DNA from: Dehalococcoidia bacterium
Lineage (GTDB): Bacteria > Chloroflexota > Dehalococcoidia > GIF9 > AB-539-J10
Direction: 5' to 3'
Assembly (NCBI GenBank): GCA_003562475.1
Contig: PWUU01000011.1
Span: 1-54,790 of the forward strand
DNA: 54,790 nt
Below the pieces are notes generated by a model that saw nothing but the letters and a program-made list of their open reading frames with translations, did not search any database and had not been told where the DNA came from. Every line of letters starts with the position of its first letter. Position 1 is the first letter of the stretch. Of the stretch, positions 46,475 through 54,716 are shown piece after piece. The translations under genes were made by a program, and so were the position numbers.

Positions 46475-46757
46475 AGCAGGCAGCCAGGATGCTGGATCTA
46501 ATCATCTTCAACCTCAGGGCGGCAGACGACGGAGAGCTCATCAGGTGGGGCAACACGCTCAAGGGCTGGAACGAGCCCATCCTGGGCCACTTCATCAGCC
46601 GTACCACCAATGCCTCTACCGAGGGCTGCCACATCAGGATCAAGGTGCTCAGGAGGACTTCATATGGACTCAGAAACGTGGAGGTGTACCGGAGGAGAAG
46701 ATGCTCCTGGCCTTTACCCCGTCTCCTGCCTCTTTCCACACACTTTGACAGAGAGCC
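46475..46757 (+). pseudogene. ISL3-family transposase C-terminal remnant with right end
   Basis: The frame reads LIIFNLRAADDGELIRWGNT, LKGWNEPILGHFISRTTNAS, TEGCHIRIKVLRRTSYGLRN and VEVYRRRR. It fits ISL3 C-termini (LxRWxxEILAYF, [ST]NGPTEGxNxxIKxxKRxxYGFRNFxxYRLR). The sequence 46729-46757 ending AGAGCC is the reverse complement, with small gaps, of the left repeat at 39976. Confidence 0.75.
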
Positions 46758-46924
46758 GCTTCGGCGCTCGAGTCTTGGTGTCCAGCATAATGTCCACCCT
46801 CGTCATCAGCGATAACGTTCACCTGTCCGCGACTGCCAGGGGAGTCGCCAGGTCGGCGTTCCTAACCCGGCAACACTCAGCCACGTGCGCCCTCAAGCAC
46901 TGAAGTCGCCTCAGGCAGTGCACT

Positions 46925-47045
46925 TGCCACTCGCCGCTCCCGCGGGACGCGCGTACCCGCGACCCGAAACTCGCAACTCCGGCCTCCGGCCGGCTAACCC
47001 GGAACTCATCACTCCCGCGTACGCGGGCGTACTCGCAACCCGCGC
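46925..47045. repeat. Degenerate CGCAACCC/ACTCGCAACTC tandem region
   Basis: Repeated variants such as ACTCGCCGC, ACCCGCGACCCG, AACTCGCAACTC and ACTCGCAACCCG, with the perfect 14-bp palindrome CCCGCGTACGCGGG at 47014-47027. Confidence 0.55.
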
Positions 47046-47082
47046 CTTGCGTGCATGATGCCCCCGGAATTCTCGCTGGTAG

Positions 47083-47151
47083 GGGCACGATGCCTCGTGC
47101 CCGTCGGCGGTGCGGGGAGGGGTACATGAAGGGGCGGGATACATCCCGCCC
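47083..47151. repeat. Two REP-like palindromes
   Basis: GGGCACGA-TGCC-TCGTGCCC (47083-47102) and GGGCGGGA-TACA-TCCCGCCC (47132-47151), each a perfect 8-bp stem with a 4-nt loop, preceded by GTAGG. Such GTAGGGGC-type hairpins are commonly dispersed intergenic repeats. Confidence 0.7.
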
Positions 47152-47355
47152 GCCCATTGGTTCGTGTGGTGATCGGCGCTGAGAACGCCACCACCCGCGT
47201 CTCGTGACGAACGACGTCAGATCAGGTGAACTACGTCCGTGACTGTCTGCGAATTAGGTATGGTGTCCCCGAATTACGCGGACATCTTCGCTGGCCGCCC
47301 AGGCCGACAATCTCGCGAGAACCGGGATAACACAGCTTGTAGTGCGTGCAGGCAG

Positions 47356-48558
47356 CTAGTCCGTCATGGTCTTTACAAGTATCTTCTCGCCATTCCGAAA
47401 CGTTACCAGCACTTCCTTGTGCACCACCCGTCCGTAGTGGTCTGTCGGCGACATGGGATACGTGCCCATGAAGAGGCTCAGGTTGGTTGTAGTCTCAAAT
47501 GCATCGCGTATCTGGCTGCGCGCCTTCAGGACGTCGCCGAGATCCGGATTCGCTCGCTCGACGCCATCGGCAATGAACATCATGAGTTGGGCACCGACAG
47601 CATCCCACATTGCCGGTGAACGACCGTAGCGGGAGATGAACGATTCAGTGAATAGCCTGCACATCTCTCTGTCCGGGTCACTGTCAGGCAGTTGTGGCCA
47701 CATAGTGAGCTTCGAATCCATAGAAAGAAGCGACGGCTCCATCTCATAATACTCAGTGAAGGACTCGTAGTAGGCAGGAGAGCTCTGAGCTGGCGTGGTT
47801 ACAATGGGTATCATGATGCCCATCTCACGAGCCTGCTTGACTGCAAGTGCACCGGCAGGGCCGCTGCCCCAAATAAGGAAGGACTCGGCGCCGGATGCCC
47901 TGATGCTGGCAAGCTGCGGCGTCATGTCAGTTGCGCCCGGGTCGAAGTGCTGGTACGTAATCATCTGGATGCCTTCGGCAGGAGCAACGAGCCTCAAGAA
48001 ATGCTCTCCGCCCTCGCCGTAGCCACTGTTCTCGATCAAGCCTGCGCACGTATTCAGGCCAAGATCGTCTCGAAGGTAGCCGAAAAGCAGAGGAATGTAG
48101 TCTTTCTCGCTGGCAATGGGTTTGAATGCCCAGACGCCTAGCTGGTCGTCAACCAGTCCTGTGCCGGACATGATGAGTCCTGGTATCTCGTTGTCGTTGA
48201 CGACGCTAATCATGCTATGAGAAAGCCCGGTGGCCGACATACAGGCCACTGCCACCACCTTATCGACCTCAATCGCCCTCTGTGCGGCGAGTGCGGTCTC
48301 CGTGGAGGAGCCCTTGTCGTCGTAAAATAGGAGCTCCAACTGCTTGCCATGAATGCCACCTGACTCGTTTATCTCGTCTGCGATCAGCCGGGCGCCATCG
48401 ATGGCCGGCAGGCCGAGAATGCTGTATGGCCCTGTCTGTGAGGCAATAACACCAATCCTGTACGTATTCGCCGATTCTCCTTGCAGACAACCGAACGAGG
48501 GGACAGCAAGAAGTGCCATGACCGGCATGAGCAGTGCGATGCGTTTCACTGAATCCAT
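47356..48558 (-). CDS. ABC transporter substrate-binding lipoprotein (branched-chain amino acid type)
   Basis: A 400-aa periplasmic-binding-fold protein of the LivJ/Peripla_BP_6 type. The signal peptide ends in the lipobox PSFGC (Cys near residue 24), so it should be lipid-anchored. YRIGVIASQTGPYSILGLPAIDGARLIADEIN is the family opening (shown in part), with AAQRAIEVDKVVAVACMSATGL and VDDQLGVWAFKP following. ATG 48558 has AAAGGAGT upstream. No permease or ATPase genes are adjacent, so it is an orphan receptor; the ligand is unknown. Confidence 0.9.
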   Translation of the reverse strand: MDSVKRIALLMPVMALLAVPSFGCLQGESANTYRIGVIASQTGPYSILGLPAIDGARLIADEINESGGIHGKQLELLFYDDKGSSTETALAAQRAIEVDKVVAVACMSATGLSHSMISVVNDNEIPGLIMSGTGLVDDQLGVWAFKPIASEKDYIPLLFGYLRDDLGLNTCAGLIENSGYGEGGEHFLRLVAPAEGIQMITYQHFDPGATDMTPQLASIRASGAESFLIWGSGPAGALAVKQAREMGIMIPIVTTPAQSSPAYYESFTEYYEMEPSLLSMDSKLTMWPQLPDSDPDREMCRLFTESFISRYGRSPAMWDAVGAQLMMFIADGVERANPDLGDVLKARSQIRDAFETTTNLSLFMGTYPMSPTDHYGRVVHKEVLVTFRNGEKILVKTMTD

Positions 48559-48636
48559 GTGACTCCTTTCATTCGAGATTTGGTTGTATAGGCACTGAGC
48601 CGCCACCAATTTCAGAAGTGCGGGTCCTTGCGGCGA

Positions 48637-49533
48637 TCAGATGCGTTCGAGGTCGCCAGTTGACGTGTGACACGCAAACGCGATGAACCCCTCACCACTC
48701 TGGACAACTGACGCCGCGCAGGTATGTGCGATTTCGATACGCTCGCACTTCAGTTCATTCCTGAGCAACTGTTCTAAGCTTTCCGCTTCCTGTGCGGCAT
48801 TTGCATGCACGATGGCGCCGCACAGCGCTGCACCATTCATTCGTTCCGATACCAATCGGATTATCCTCTCGAACAGCTGTTTCTTAGTCTTCGCGCGGCA
48901 GATGGGTTGCACGGTTCCGTCCGTGGATTGGTCAACCTCGAGCAATACTTTGAGTCCCGGACCACCTGCGCTCTCGGCCGCGGCCCATGGCTTTGCCTTG
49001 AACGTCCTCCCTCCCTTGTCCCGATAAAATAGCGTTTCGAAGCAATAGAAATGGGCGAGACTGTCCCGCGTTTCGTAGGCTCGTCGAACAACCTCATCGA
49101 AACCGGCGCCTTTCAGAGCGAGTCCGGCTGTTTCTATCGCCATCGCCAGTTCTCCGGCCTCCGCTGTTCGGGAGTCGATCACCTCTATCTGCATATGTGG
49201 GTACTTTTCCATGGCGACTGCACGGGCCTGGAGCCCGGATTCGTAACTCTTGCTGAAGGCGGACGTCAGGTGGATCGAAATCGCGGAGTCGGCTCGTTCC
49301 GCAGCCCAGTCAAAGGCGCGAACTGCCTCGCCGATGGAGGGCGCCGCTGTTGTTGGCAGGTTCCGGCGTTGTCTCAGCCGGCCGAACAGCCACTGCAGGT
49401 CGACCTCCGCGTCAATGTGGTCACGACCATCTACGATGACATGGAATGGCAAAACGCCGATGTCGTATGCAGCCGCCACCGCAGTTGGCACTGCCCCTGT
49501 CCCGTCCACAATAACGGCGACTTTTCGCTTCAT
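48637..49533 (-). CDS. DegV family fatty-acid-binding protein
   Basis: A 298-aa DegV-fold protein. KVAVIVDGTGAVPTAVAAAYDIGVLPFHVIVDG is the family opening (shown in part); TTAAPSIGEAVRAF, SIHLTSAFSKSYESGLQA and VIDSRTAEAGELAMAIETAGLA match the lipid-binding region. DegV/FakB proteins present fatty acids to a kinase; no fakA is nearby. The start is ATG 49533 with GAGGCGA upstream. The usual first S/T of D-S-T/S reads DGTG, a small deviation. Confidence 0.9.
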   Translation of the reverse strand: MKRKVAVIVDGTGAVPTAVAAAYDIGVLPFHVIVDGRDHIDAEVDLQWLFGRLRQRRNLPTTAAPSIGEAVRAFDWAAERADSAISIHLTSAFSKSYESGLQARAVAMEKYPHMQIEVIDSRTAEAGELAMAIETAGLALKGAGFDEVVRRAYETRDSLAHFYCFETLFYRDKGGRTFKAKPWAAAESAGGPGLKVLLEVDQSTDGTVQPICRAKTKKQLFERIIRLVSERMNGAALCGAIVHANAAQEAESLEQLLRNELKCERIEIAHTCAASVVQSGEGFIAFACHTSTGDLERI

Positions 49534-49989
49534 CTTCGCCTCCTGAGGTGGGGATTCCTGCTCGGGATACCTCGGCTACCGATATATCGTGAACCGTGGT
49601 ACCGGTATTTGTCAAGGCCAATGTTACTGCGCGAGTACTATCCGCACTACTGGCCGACGAGGACGCCGGAAGATGCATCCGCCATCGGCTGCGACGTGAC
49701 AGCCCTTTCCATGAGCAACAGGCCAGACTGTTCCTCGAAGAACCGGACAGAATGGAGTGGATTCTGGGTGTTCACCGACCTGGTACGGTGCTCGTGTCGG
49801 GGAAAGGCCTGCGTGGGACAGTTCGACATGAAGACTGCCGTCAGAAGAGCCCGGTACGCTACGTCATAGACAAGGTACTTTCTGACAGGAAGCTGTCCTA
49901 TGAGGGAGAAACGAGAGGGAATTGGTATCCTGTGTGGTGTCGATGGAGTGTTGAGAATGGCGCACGGCACCCGCAGGGCGGGATGCATC
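49534..49989. other. Gap with unrecognised decayed coding-like sequence
   Basis: A frame runs from 49596 in plus orientation into the SDR remnant (for example RLFLEEPDRMEWILGVHRPG). I match it to no family. It may be the eroded N-terminal part of the following pseudogene or another gene. Confidence 0.35.
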
Positions 49990-50443
49990 GTGCTGGCATC
50001 AATGCTATCGCACCCCTCGCGTGTGGGCAGTGTGCCGAGCGCCTGATGGAGAACCGAAATGGCAAGGACCTCAGCATCACCGGTCTCGGCTCGAAGTTCA
50101 ACTGGCCGATCTAAGTCGCTGTGGATGTGTCGCAGGCCACAAAGCAGGCGGTGAGGCGGCACATTGCGATTGAGTTCATCCGCACGGTGATCACGGTCAA
50201 CGCGGTATCCGCATCGATAGTGGACACGGAGACGCTCAAGTTCCATATACCTGAAGGGCCACGTCAAGGACGTCAGGCAGGCAACACCTGTCGGACGAAC
50301 AGATGCGCCGACACATATGGCCAACGCCGTCGTCTTCCTGTGTGGCGAGGCGTCCTGTATGATTCAAGGTGAGACGATCATAGTGTCAATGACGAAACCG
50401 CACTGGCTCCGTGTTCGTCCGTGCTGGCGAAGGAGAAGACTGA
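49990..50443 (+). pseudogene. Short-chain dehydrogenase/reductase C-terminal remnant
   Basis: Reads MENRNGKDLSITGLGSKFNW, then an in-frame TAA at 50112-50114. It resumes VRRHIAIEFIRTVITVNAVS, ASIVDTETLKFHIPEG, then after a frameshift near 50255 VKDVRQATPVGRTDAPTHMA and NAVVFLCGEASCMIQGETII. The order and motifs (ITVNAVSASxVDTE, ATPVGR, MANAVVFLCxEAS) are the C-terminal half of a FabG-like SDR. The catalytic Tyr-Lys segment is damaged. Immediately upstream of an intact ketosynthase. Confidence 0.75.
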
Positions 50444-51675
50444 TGAGTGAACCACGAGTGGTTGTCACCGGTGTTGGCACAGTCAACCCGATTGGCAACA
50501 TCGCAGCCGAGTTCTGGAAGAACGCGGTAGCCGGGAAATCCGGCATCGGTCCGATCACCCGGTTCGATGCCACCGACTTCTACGTGAAATGCGCGGGCGA
50601 GATCAAGGACTTCGATCCGTACGCGCATATGCACCCGAAGATCGTCGACCGTAGTCCGAGGGCGGTGCACTACGGCCTCACGGCAGCCCAGGAGGCGATG
50701 GCACAGGCCGGCATCGATATGAGCCGGGAGACACCGGAAAGAGTAGGGGTCGAGGTTGCATACATGGCGGACAGCGGCTACAACCTGCGGCAGGCCGAGA
50801 TAGTGGAGCGACGCGGCTCCCGTCGCATCGATCCGCTGTTTGCGGCACGAACTGGTCCCAGCGCGCCCGCGATGCAGATAGGCATGGTTTTCCAGGCGCG
50901 GGGGCCCAACAGCAGTGCCCACAGCCTGTGCGCCTCGGGGACGGACGCCATCGGCACCGCGATGAAGTTCATCAAGCTTGGCTACGCTGATGTCATGATC
51001 GCCGGAGGCACGGACTCCTGCCTGTCATCTATGCATATGGCGGGGCTGGATATTCTTGGAACCGTCAGCCGTGAGCCCGACCCCACAATTGCGTGCCGTC
51101 CGTTCGATGCCGGGCGAAGCGGATTCGTGTTCGGCGAGGGAGCCGGTATCGTCGTGCTGGAGTCTCTGGAGCACGCCAGGGCTCGCGGCGCGGAGATACT
51201 GGCTGAACTGGCCGGTGCGGGCTGGTCGTTTAATGCCTTCGATCAGACCGCTCAGGCCGCTGAGCCTGCGGCGTACGCGATGAAGTACGCGATGGCACGG
51301 GCTGGAGTTAACCCAACTGAGGCGACGTATGTCAACGCTCACGGCACGGGCACGCGGCTGAACGACCCGATGGAGACACTGGCGTTGAAGCTGGCCTTCG
51401 GCGACCACGCGTACGACCTTCCAGTGAGCTCAACGAAGTCGATGATCGGGCACGCTATCAGCGCCTCTGGAGCCATTGAGTCCATCGCGTGCATCATGTC
51501 GCTCATGACTGGTGTGCTTCACCCGACCATTAACTACCGGACCCCGGATCCTGAGTGCGATCTTGACTATATACCGAACACCGCGCGGGACACGAACGTG
51601 GATGTCTGCCTCAGTGCCAGCTTCGGTCTAGGCGGGCAGAACTGCTGCCTCGTGTTTCGAAAATTCAGAGGGTAA
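50443..51675 (+). CDS. Beta-ketoacyl-[acyl-carrier-protein] synthase II-like
   Basis: Condensing enzyme of the KAS I/II family (410 aa). The triad is intact: Cys in SLCASGTDAIG (about residue 166), His in VNAHGTGTRLNDP (about 301) and His in STKSMIGHAISASGAIE (about 336), with the Lys of STKSMIG. RVVVTGVGTVNPIG at the N-terminus and FGLGGQN at the end are typical. ATG 50443 follows AAGGAGA. The frame is open back to the SDR remnant, which is read-through of that pseudogene. Substrate (normal FAS or secondary lipid) is unknown; no acyl carrier protein gene is present. Confidence 0.93.
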   Translation: MSEPRVVVTGVGTVNPIGNIAAEFWKNAVAGKSGIGPITRFDATDFYVKCAGEIKDFDPYAHMHPKIVDRSPRAVHYGLTAAQEAMAQAGIDMSRETPERVGVEVAYMADSGYNLRQAEIVERRGSRRIDPLFAARTGPSAPAMQIGMVFQARGPNSSAHSLCASGTDAIGTAMKFIKLGYADVMIAGGTDSCLSSMHMAGLDILGTVSREPDPTIACRPFDAGRSGFVFGEGAGIVVLESLEHARARGAEILAELAGAGWSFNAFDQTAQAAEPAAYAMKYAMARAGVNPTEATYVNAHGTGTRLNDPMETLALKLAFGDHAYDLPVSSTKSMIGHAISASGAIESIACIMSLMTGVLHPTINYRTPDPECDLDYIPNTARDTNVDVCLSASFGLGGQNCCLVFRKFRG

Positions 51676-51726
51676 GGTAGACGAACTGCCCGGCTAAGGA
51701 TGCACAGTCTCGGGCTATGGAACCTA

Positions 51727-51958
51727 TGAACGGGAAGCCCGGCTCACCCTTGTGACGGGCACGTCACGAAGAAGGGGGCGAGCGAGTGTCCTGAAACCCG
51801 GCAGCATGGGAGCCCGGGTTACTGTCAACTATCTGGCGGTCGCCCCGCAGAACGAGGCGCCTGTGCGGGAACTGCCGGACAGGCTGGGGGATATGCACTT
51901 CGATGCGTGCCTGACCGAGGCAGATGTTCATGACGGCGAAGCCGTCAGGTGGGGATAG
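51727..51958 (+). pseudogene. Short-chain dehydrogenase/reductase N-terminal remnant
   Basis: Reads LTLVTGTSRRRGRASVLKPG then SMGARVTVNYLAVAPQNEAP, DRLGDMHFDACLTEADVHDG. This is the nucleotide-binding start of an SDR (T-G-x3-G-x-G with a changed residue, then GARVTVNY and a D/EADV segment). A start at ATG 51727 is out of frame by one base, and the protein stops at 51958. The rest is not found. Confidence 0.7.
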
Positions 51959-52406
51959 CCATCATTCGTAACCCTTGTGTGCCCGCCCTCCACCGGCTGA
52001 CAGAATCACACTCGTCAGGGGTGATGATTGAGGATACATACACTCTGGAATTCGGACGGGCGACTGTAAGACTCTGCTTCCTGAATACGCACGTATATTC
52101 AAAGCATAGCCCGTCTGACCATAGCAGACGGCCTACATGGGACATGTCGCTCGTCATCTCGGATGGTAGTACAGTATTAGCAGCTTCTTATCACAGTAAT
52201 TCGTTCGGCACTGAAATGATAGAAACGTTCGCAACTCTTCATCCGGTTCAACAGGCTCCGGTCGCAACCTGTTTCACATGGGGCATGACCACACGGGGAG
52301 CCGCGGCAGTGTTTCTGGCGAAGGAGGTGCGCCGGGATTTGCTCAACACGATCCTCGGATTCTCCATTCTGATGACGCTGGACGTTGCACCGGGCTCGAG
52401 GCCTAG
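51959..52406. other. Gap with an unassigned open frame
   Basis: A 153-codon plus-strand frame (51949-52410) spans it, but shows no recognisable motif, ribosome site or conserved pattern. I do not call it. Confidence 0.4.
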
Positions 52407-52646
52407 ATGACCGGCCCGCAAAGATTCACTCGGGCGGAGCTCGCATTGTTTGATGGCCGTGACGGCGTCTCCTATGTGGCCTGTGAGGGCAAGGTCTACG
52501 ATGTGTCGAAGAGCTTCACCTGGAAGAAAGGCCGTCATTGGGTGAGGCACAAGGCAGGACAGGACCTGACGGCAGCGTTGAACGACGCACCGCACAGTGC
52601 AGAGTTGTTGCAGCGCTTTCCAATTGTGGGGGAACTGGTCGACTGA
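52407..52646 (+). CDS. Cytochrome b5-like heme/steroid-binding domain protein
   Basis: A 79-aa single-domain protein. FTRAELALFDGRDGVSYVAC then EGKVYDVSKSFTWKKGRHWV then HKAGQDLTAALNDAPHSAELL is the full bacterial stand-alone cytochrome b5-like pattern, including H-K-A-G-Q-D-L-T and the A-P-H that can ligate heme. It has no signal peptide, so it is cytoplasmic. Function in this genome is unknown. Start ATG 52407 with weak upstream GGC-rich sequence. Confidence 0.9.
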   Translation: MTGPQRFTRAELALFDGRDGVSYVACEGKVYDVSKSFTWKKGRHWVRHKAGQDLTAALNDAPHSAELLQRFPIVGELVD

Positions 52647-53254
52647 GTGTGATGCCACAATCCCACGAGCGGTGGCCAATCCGCCCCTGGGATGGGCGAA
52701 CGCACCGGTGATACCGCTGCCACATGGTGCACCCTCACTGCGGTCGACCCCAATTCGTCGGATAACGCTACGAATGCTCAGCACTGGCATCTCACACAAC
52801 GCCATACCATGTGCTACTGTTTCTGGCCTGCAAGTAGATAATGACGTCAGGCTGCACCTCTTGTGCCTCGGTCTTCGCCGTATCAACCGCCCGTCTTTCT
52901 GCGAAGGTTGCGACGTTCATCAGCACGATCGGTACGACAATGTCGAGAGCAACCATCACCACCATCAACTCAATACGGATGAGACTATCATCGCGCCGCC
53001 GACCACTCGTACCAAGACGCACCAGGCAGGCCCCAGGACAGAGACCGTTAGTGACAATCACTGTGATGACTCCTGGTTCCGTCTGCCCTCCACACTGCGT
53101 ACCCAGGGCTCAACTGTGTCAGAAGGCACCTAACGTTCAGCGACTATGCCACGTAGCGTAATCAGAAGCATAGTTCAAGAACCGGGGAGAAGTGGGATCG
53201 AAGGATGTCGACGTCGATAGGTGAAGTATGGTGGAGCACCAACAGAAAACCGAT
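52647..53254. other. Non-coding or decayed gap
   Basis: About 600 bp without a supported gene. A minus-strand frame at 52792-53061 has one hydrophobic helix followed by FAERRAV, faintly like a NuoH N-terminus, but the downstream conserved residues are missing. Confidence 0.4.
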
Positions 53255-53284
53255 TTGACCGGCCGCCAGGAACATGGATACACT
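53255..53284 (+). promoter_or_regulatory. fur-family gene promoter
   Basis: TTGACC (53255-53260), 18-bp spacer, TACACT (53279-53284). It predicts a start near 53291 and so excludes an upstream in-frame ATG at 53274 as the translation start. Confidence 0.6.
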
Positions 53285-53288
53285 CCTT

Positions 53289-53309
53289 ATAGAGAATCAT
53301 TATCGTAAT
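53289..53309 (+). promoter_or_regulatory. Candidate Fur box
   Basis: GAGAATCATTATC (53292-53304 region) matches the 3' two-thirds of the classical 19-bp Fur box, with the half-site ATCATTATC exact. It lies between the predicted transcription start and ATG 53322, fitting autoregulation. Confidence 0.4.
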
Positions 53310-53321
53310 TTCCGAAATGCA

Positions 53322-53795
53322 ATGACAATCAAAGCAATACATACTCAGGTAAGGTTCGACCAGCTTGTCAGCAAGCTCAAGCGACTCGGTTACCGTTTGA
53401 CTCCCCAGAGAATGGCACTTCTCAGGAGCCTTGCGGTGGAGAATGACCATCCCAGTGCGTCCCAGTTGTACGATCAACTCAGAAGTCAGTTCTCCACGAC
53501 CAGTATCGCGACGGTGTACAAGACGCTGAACCTGCTGAAGGACTTGGATGAGGTGTTGGAACTCGGTTTCAGCGATGACGACAATCGGTACGATGGCAAT
53601 CGGCCCTATCCGCACCCACATCTTGTGTGCATTCGATGCCGGAGGATTACGGACCCTGTTATCGACGGCGCTGACACTCTGCTCCATAAGGTGGCCGATG
53701 TATCCGGCTATGAGGTAATTGGCCATCGTCTCGACTTCTTTGGGCTTTGTCCCGTGTGCAAGGAGCACGAACTTGGAATACCAGAGCGGAAGTGA
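53322..53795 (+). CDS. Fur family transcriptional regulator
   Basis: Metal-dependent regulator (157 aa). Winged helix LKRLGYRLTPQRMALLRSL (about residues 17-35) and SIATVYKTLNLLKDLDEV; metal and zinc sites in PYPHPHLVCIRCRRI (His cluster and first CxxC), GHRLDFFGLCPVC (second CxxC). It could be Fur, PerR or Zur; the sequence does not decide. It lies 155 bp before a Dps-like gene, so control of iron storage and oxidative-stress defence is a reasonable inference. Start chosen downstream of the promoter. Confidence 0.9.
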   Translation: MTIKAIHTQVRFDQLVSKLKRLGYRLTPQRMALLRSLAVENDHPSASQLYDQLRSQFSTTSIATVYKTLNLLKDLDEVLELGFSDDDNRYDGNRPYPHPHLVCIRCRRITDPVIDGADTLLHKVADVSGYEVIGHRLDFFGLCPVCKEHELGIPERK

Positions 53796-53934
53796 CCTAT
53801 CCCACCGAGTGAACGATGAGCAGGCCTGCAACAAAGAATGACGCAGTGCCAATCAACGGCTAGGAGGTGAACTGGGGGAGTATAGCAACTGTGGAACCTG
53901 CGAATTCAGTCCTGGTGATTAGGAAACACAAGAT

Positions 53935-53940
53935 AGGAGA
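53935..53940 (+). promoter_or_regulatory. Ribosome-binding site of the Dps-like gene
   Basis: AGGAGA ends 9 nt before ATG 53950 and supports that start. Confidence 0.6.
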
Positions 53941-53949
53941 AGCAATCAA

Positions 53950-54501
53950 ATGGCAAAGGTTACAAGGGAAATGGTGGAGAACACTGGAATCAATGTGGAT
54001 GAGTTGCTTGAGCTGCTCGTGGCGAACGCAGCCGCCGAGCTAACGACTTTCTACTACTACACAATTCTTCGTGCGAACCTCATAGGACTGGAAGGCGAGG
54101 GAATCAAGGAAATCGCCGAGACTGCCCGCATCGAGGACCGCAACCACTTCGAGGCACTGGTGCCCCGAATCTATGAGCTGGGTGGCAGGCTGCCAGACAG
54201 TATGACTGAGTTTCACGACCTATCCGCCTGCCCGCCAGCCAACCTGCCCGAGAAGCCGAATGACGCGATGTCGCTGCTCAAGGTGCTCGTAGAAGCCGAG
54301 CGCTGTGCAGTTCGTGGCTATACGTACATCTGCAACATGACCGCCGGCAAAGATCATCGCACCTATGCGCTTTCACAGGCAATCCTGAACGAGGAGATCG
54401 AGCACGAGTCCTGGTTCTCCGAGTTCCTTGGCGAGGGACCCTCCGGTCACTTCATGAGACGTGGAGACACTTCTCCGTTCGTACGACCCTTCCTGCAGTA
54501 G
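53950..54501 (+). CDS. Dps-like ferritin superfamily protein
   Basis: A 183-aa four-helix-bundle diiron protein of the bacterioferritin-like DPS (Dps-L) group. Metal ligands are visible in AAAELTTFYYYTILRANLIG (Glu), ARIEDRNHFEALVPRIYELGG (E-x2-x-H), LVEAERCAVRGYTYIC (Glu) and LNEEIEHESWFSEFLGEG (E-x2-H). A C-x-P pair and a Cys in YICNM may match the Dps-L thioferritin motif. It should oxidise and store iron and protect DNA from peroxide. Downstream of the Fur-family gene and followed by a strong terminator. Confidence 0.9.
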   Translation: MAKVTREMVENTGINVDELLELLVANAAAELTTFYYYTILRANLIGLEGEGIKEIAETARIEDRNHFEALVPRIYELGGRLPDSMTEFHDLSACPPANLPEKPNDAMSLLKVLVEAERCAVRGYTYICNMTAGKDHRTYALSQAILNEEIEHESWFSEFLGEGPSGHFMRRGDTSPFVRPFLQ

Positions 54502-54517
54502 TGCCAGCACTGCTGCC

Positions 54518-54550
54518 AGTGAGGCCCTGTCCGACGGACAGGGCCTCACT
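54518..54550 (+). terminator. Terminator after the Dps-like gene
   Basis: Perfect stem AGTGAGGCCCTGTCC - GAC - GGACAGGGCCTCACT, 15 bp with a 3-nt loop, 17 bp past the stop. No strong T run follows. Confidence 0.8.
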
Positions 54551-54692
54551 CCGTCTGGGACCGGGGCGCGTTCTTCGGATCGAATCGGTCAATATCTCCG
54601 AGCGCCCTGGCAGCACCGGAAATCCACGACCTGTTCCGTTGATGCTCTCCACGCACCCGGTAATGACAAGACCCGACTTTGACAGCCGCCGA

Positions 54693-54716
54693 GGCCGTCC
54701 AGCTTTGGGGACGGCC
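54693..54716. terminator. Second hairpin
   Basis: GGCCGTCC - 8 nt - GGACGGCC. It may be a terminator or a repeat; the rest of 54551-54790 holds no recognised gene. Confidence 0.4.

Larger units (their letters stand above)
46757..47355. other. Non-coding gap with repeat clusters
   Basis: No gene recognised. It contains a degenerate ACTCGCAACCCG-like tandem stretch (about 46925-47045) and two REP-like hairpins. Confidence 0.55.

Noticed and set aside
51949..52410. 153-codon plus-strand gene
   Set aside because: No motif, ribosome site or start context; the end merely runs into the cytochrome-b5-like gene.
52792..53061. NuoH N-terminal fragment on the minus strand
   Set aside because: Only one hydrophobic helix and an ERR triplet agree; the conserved IGPNRVGP-type segment that should follow is missing.
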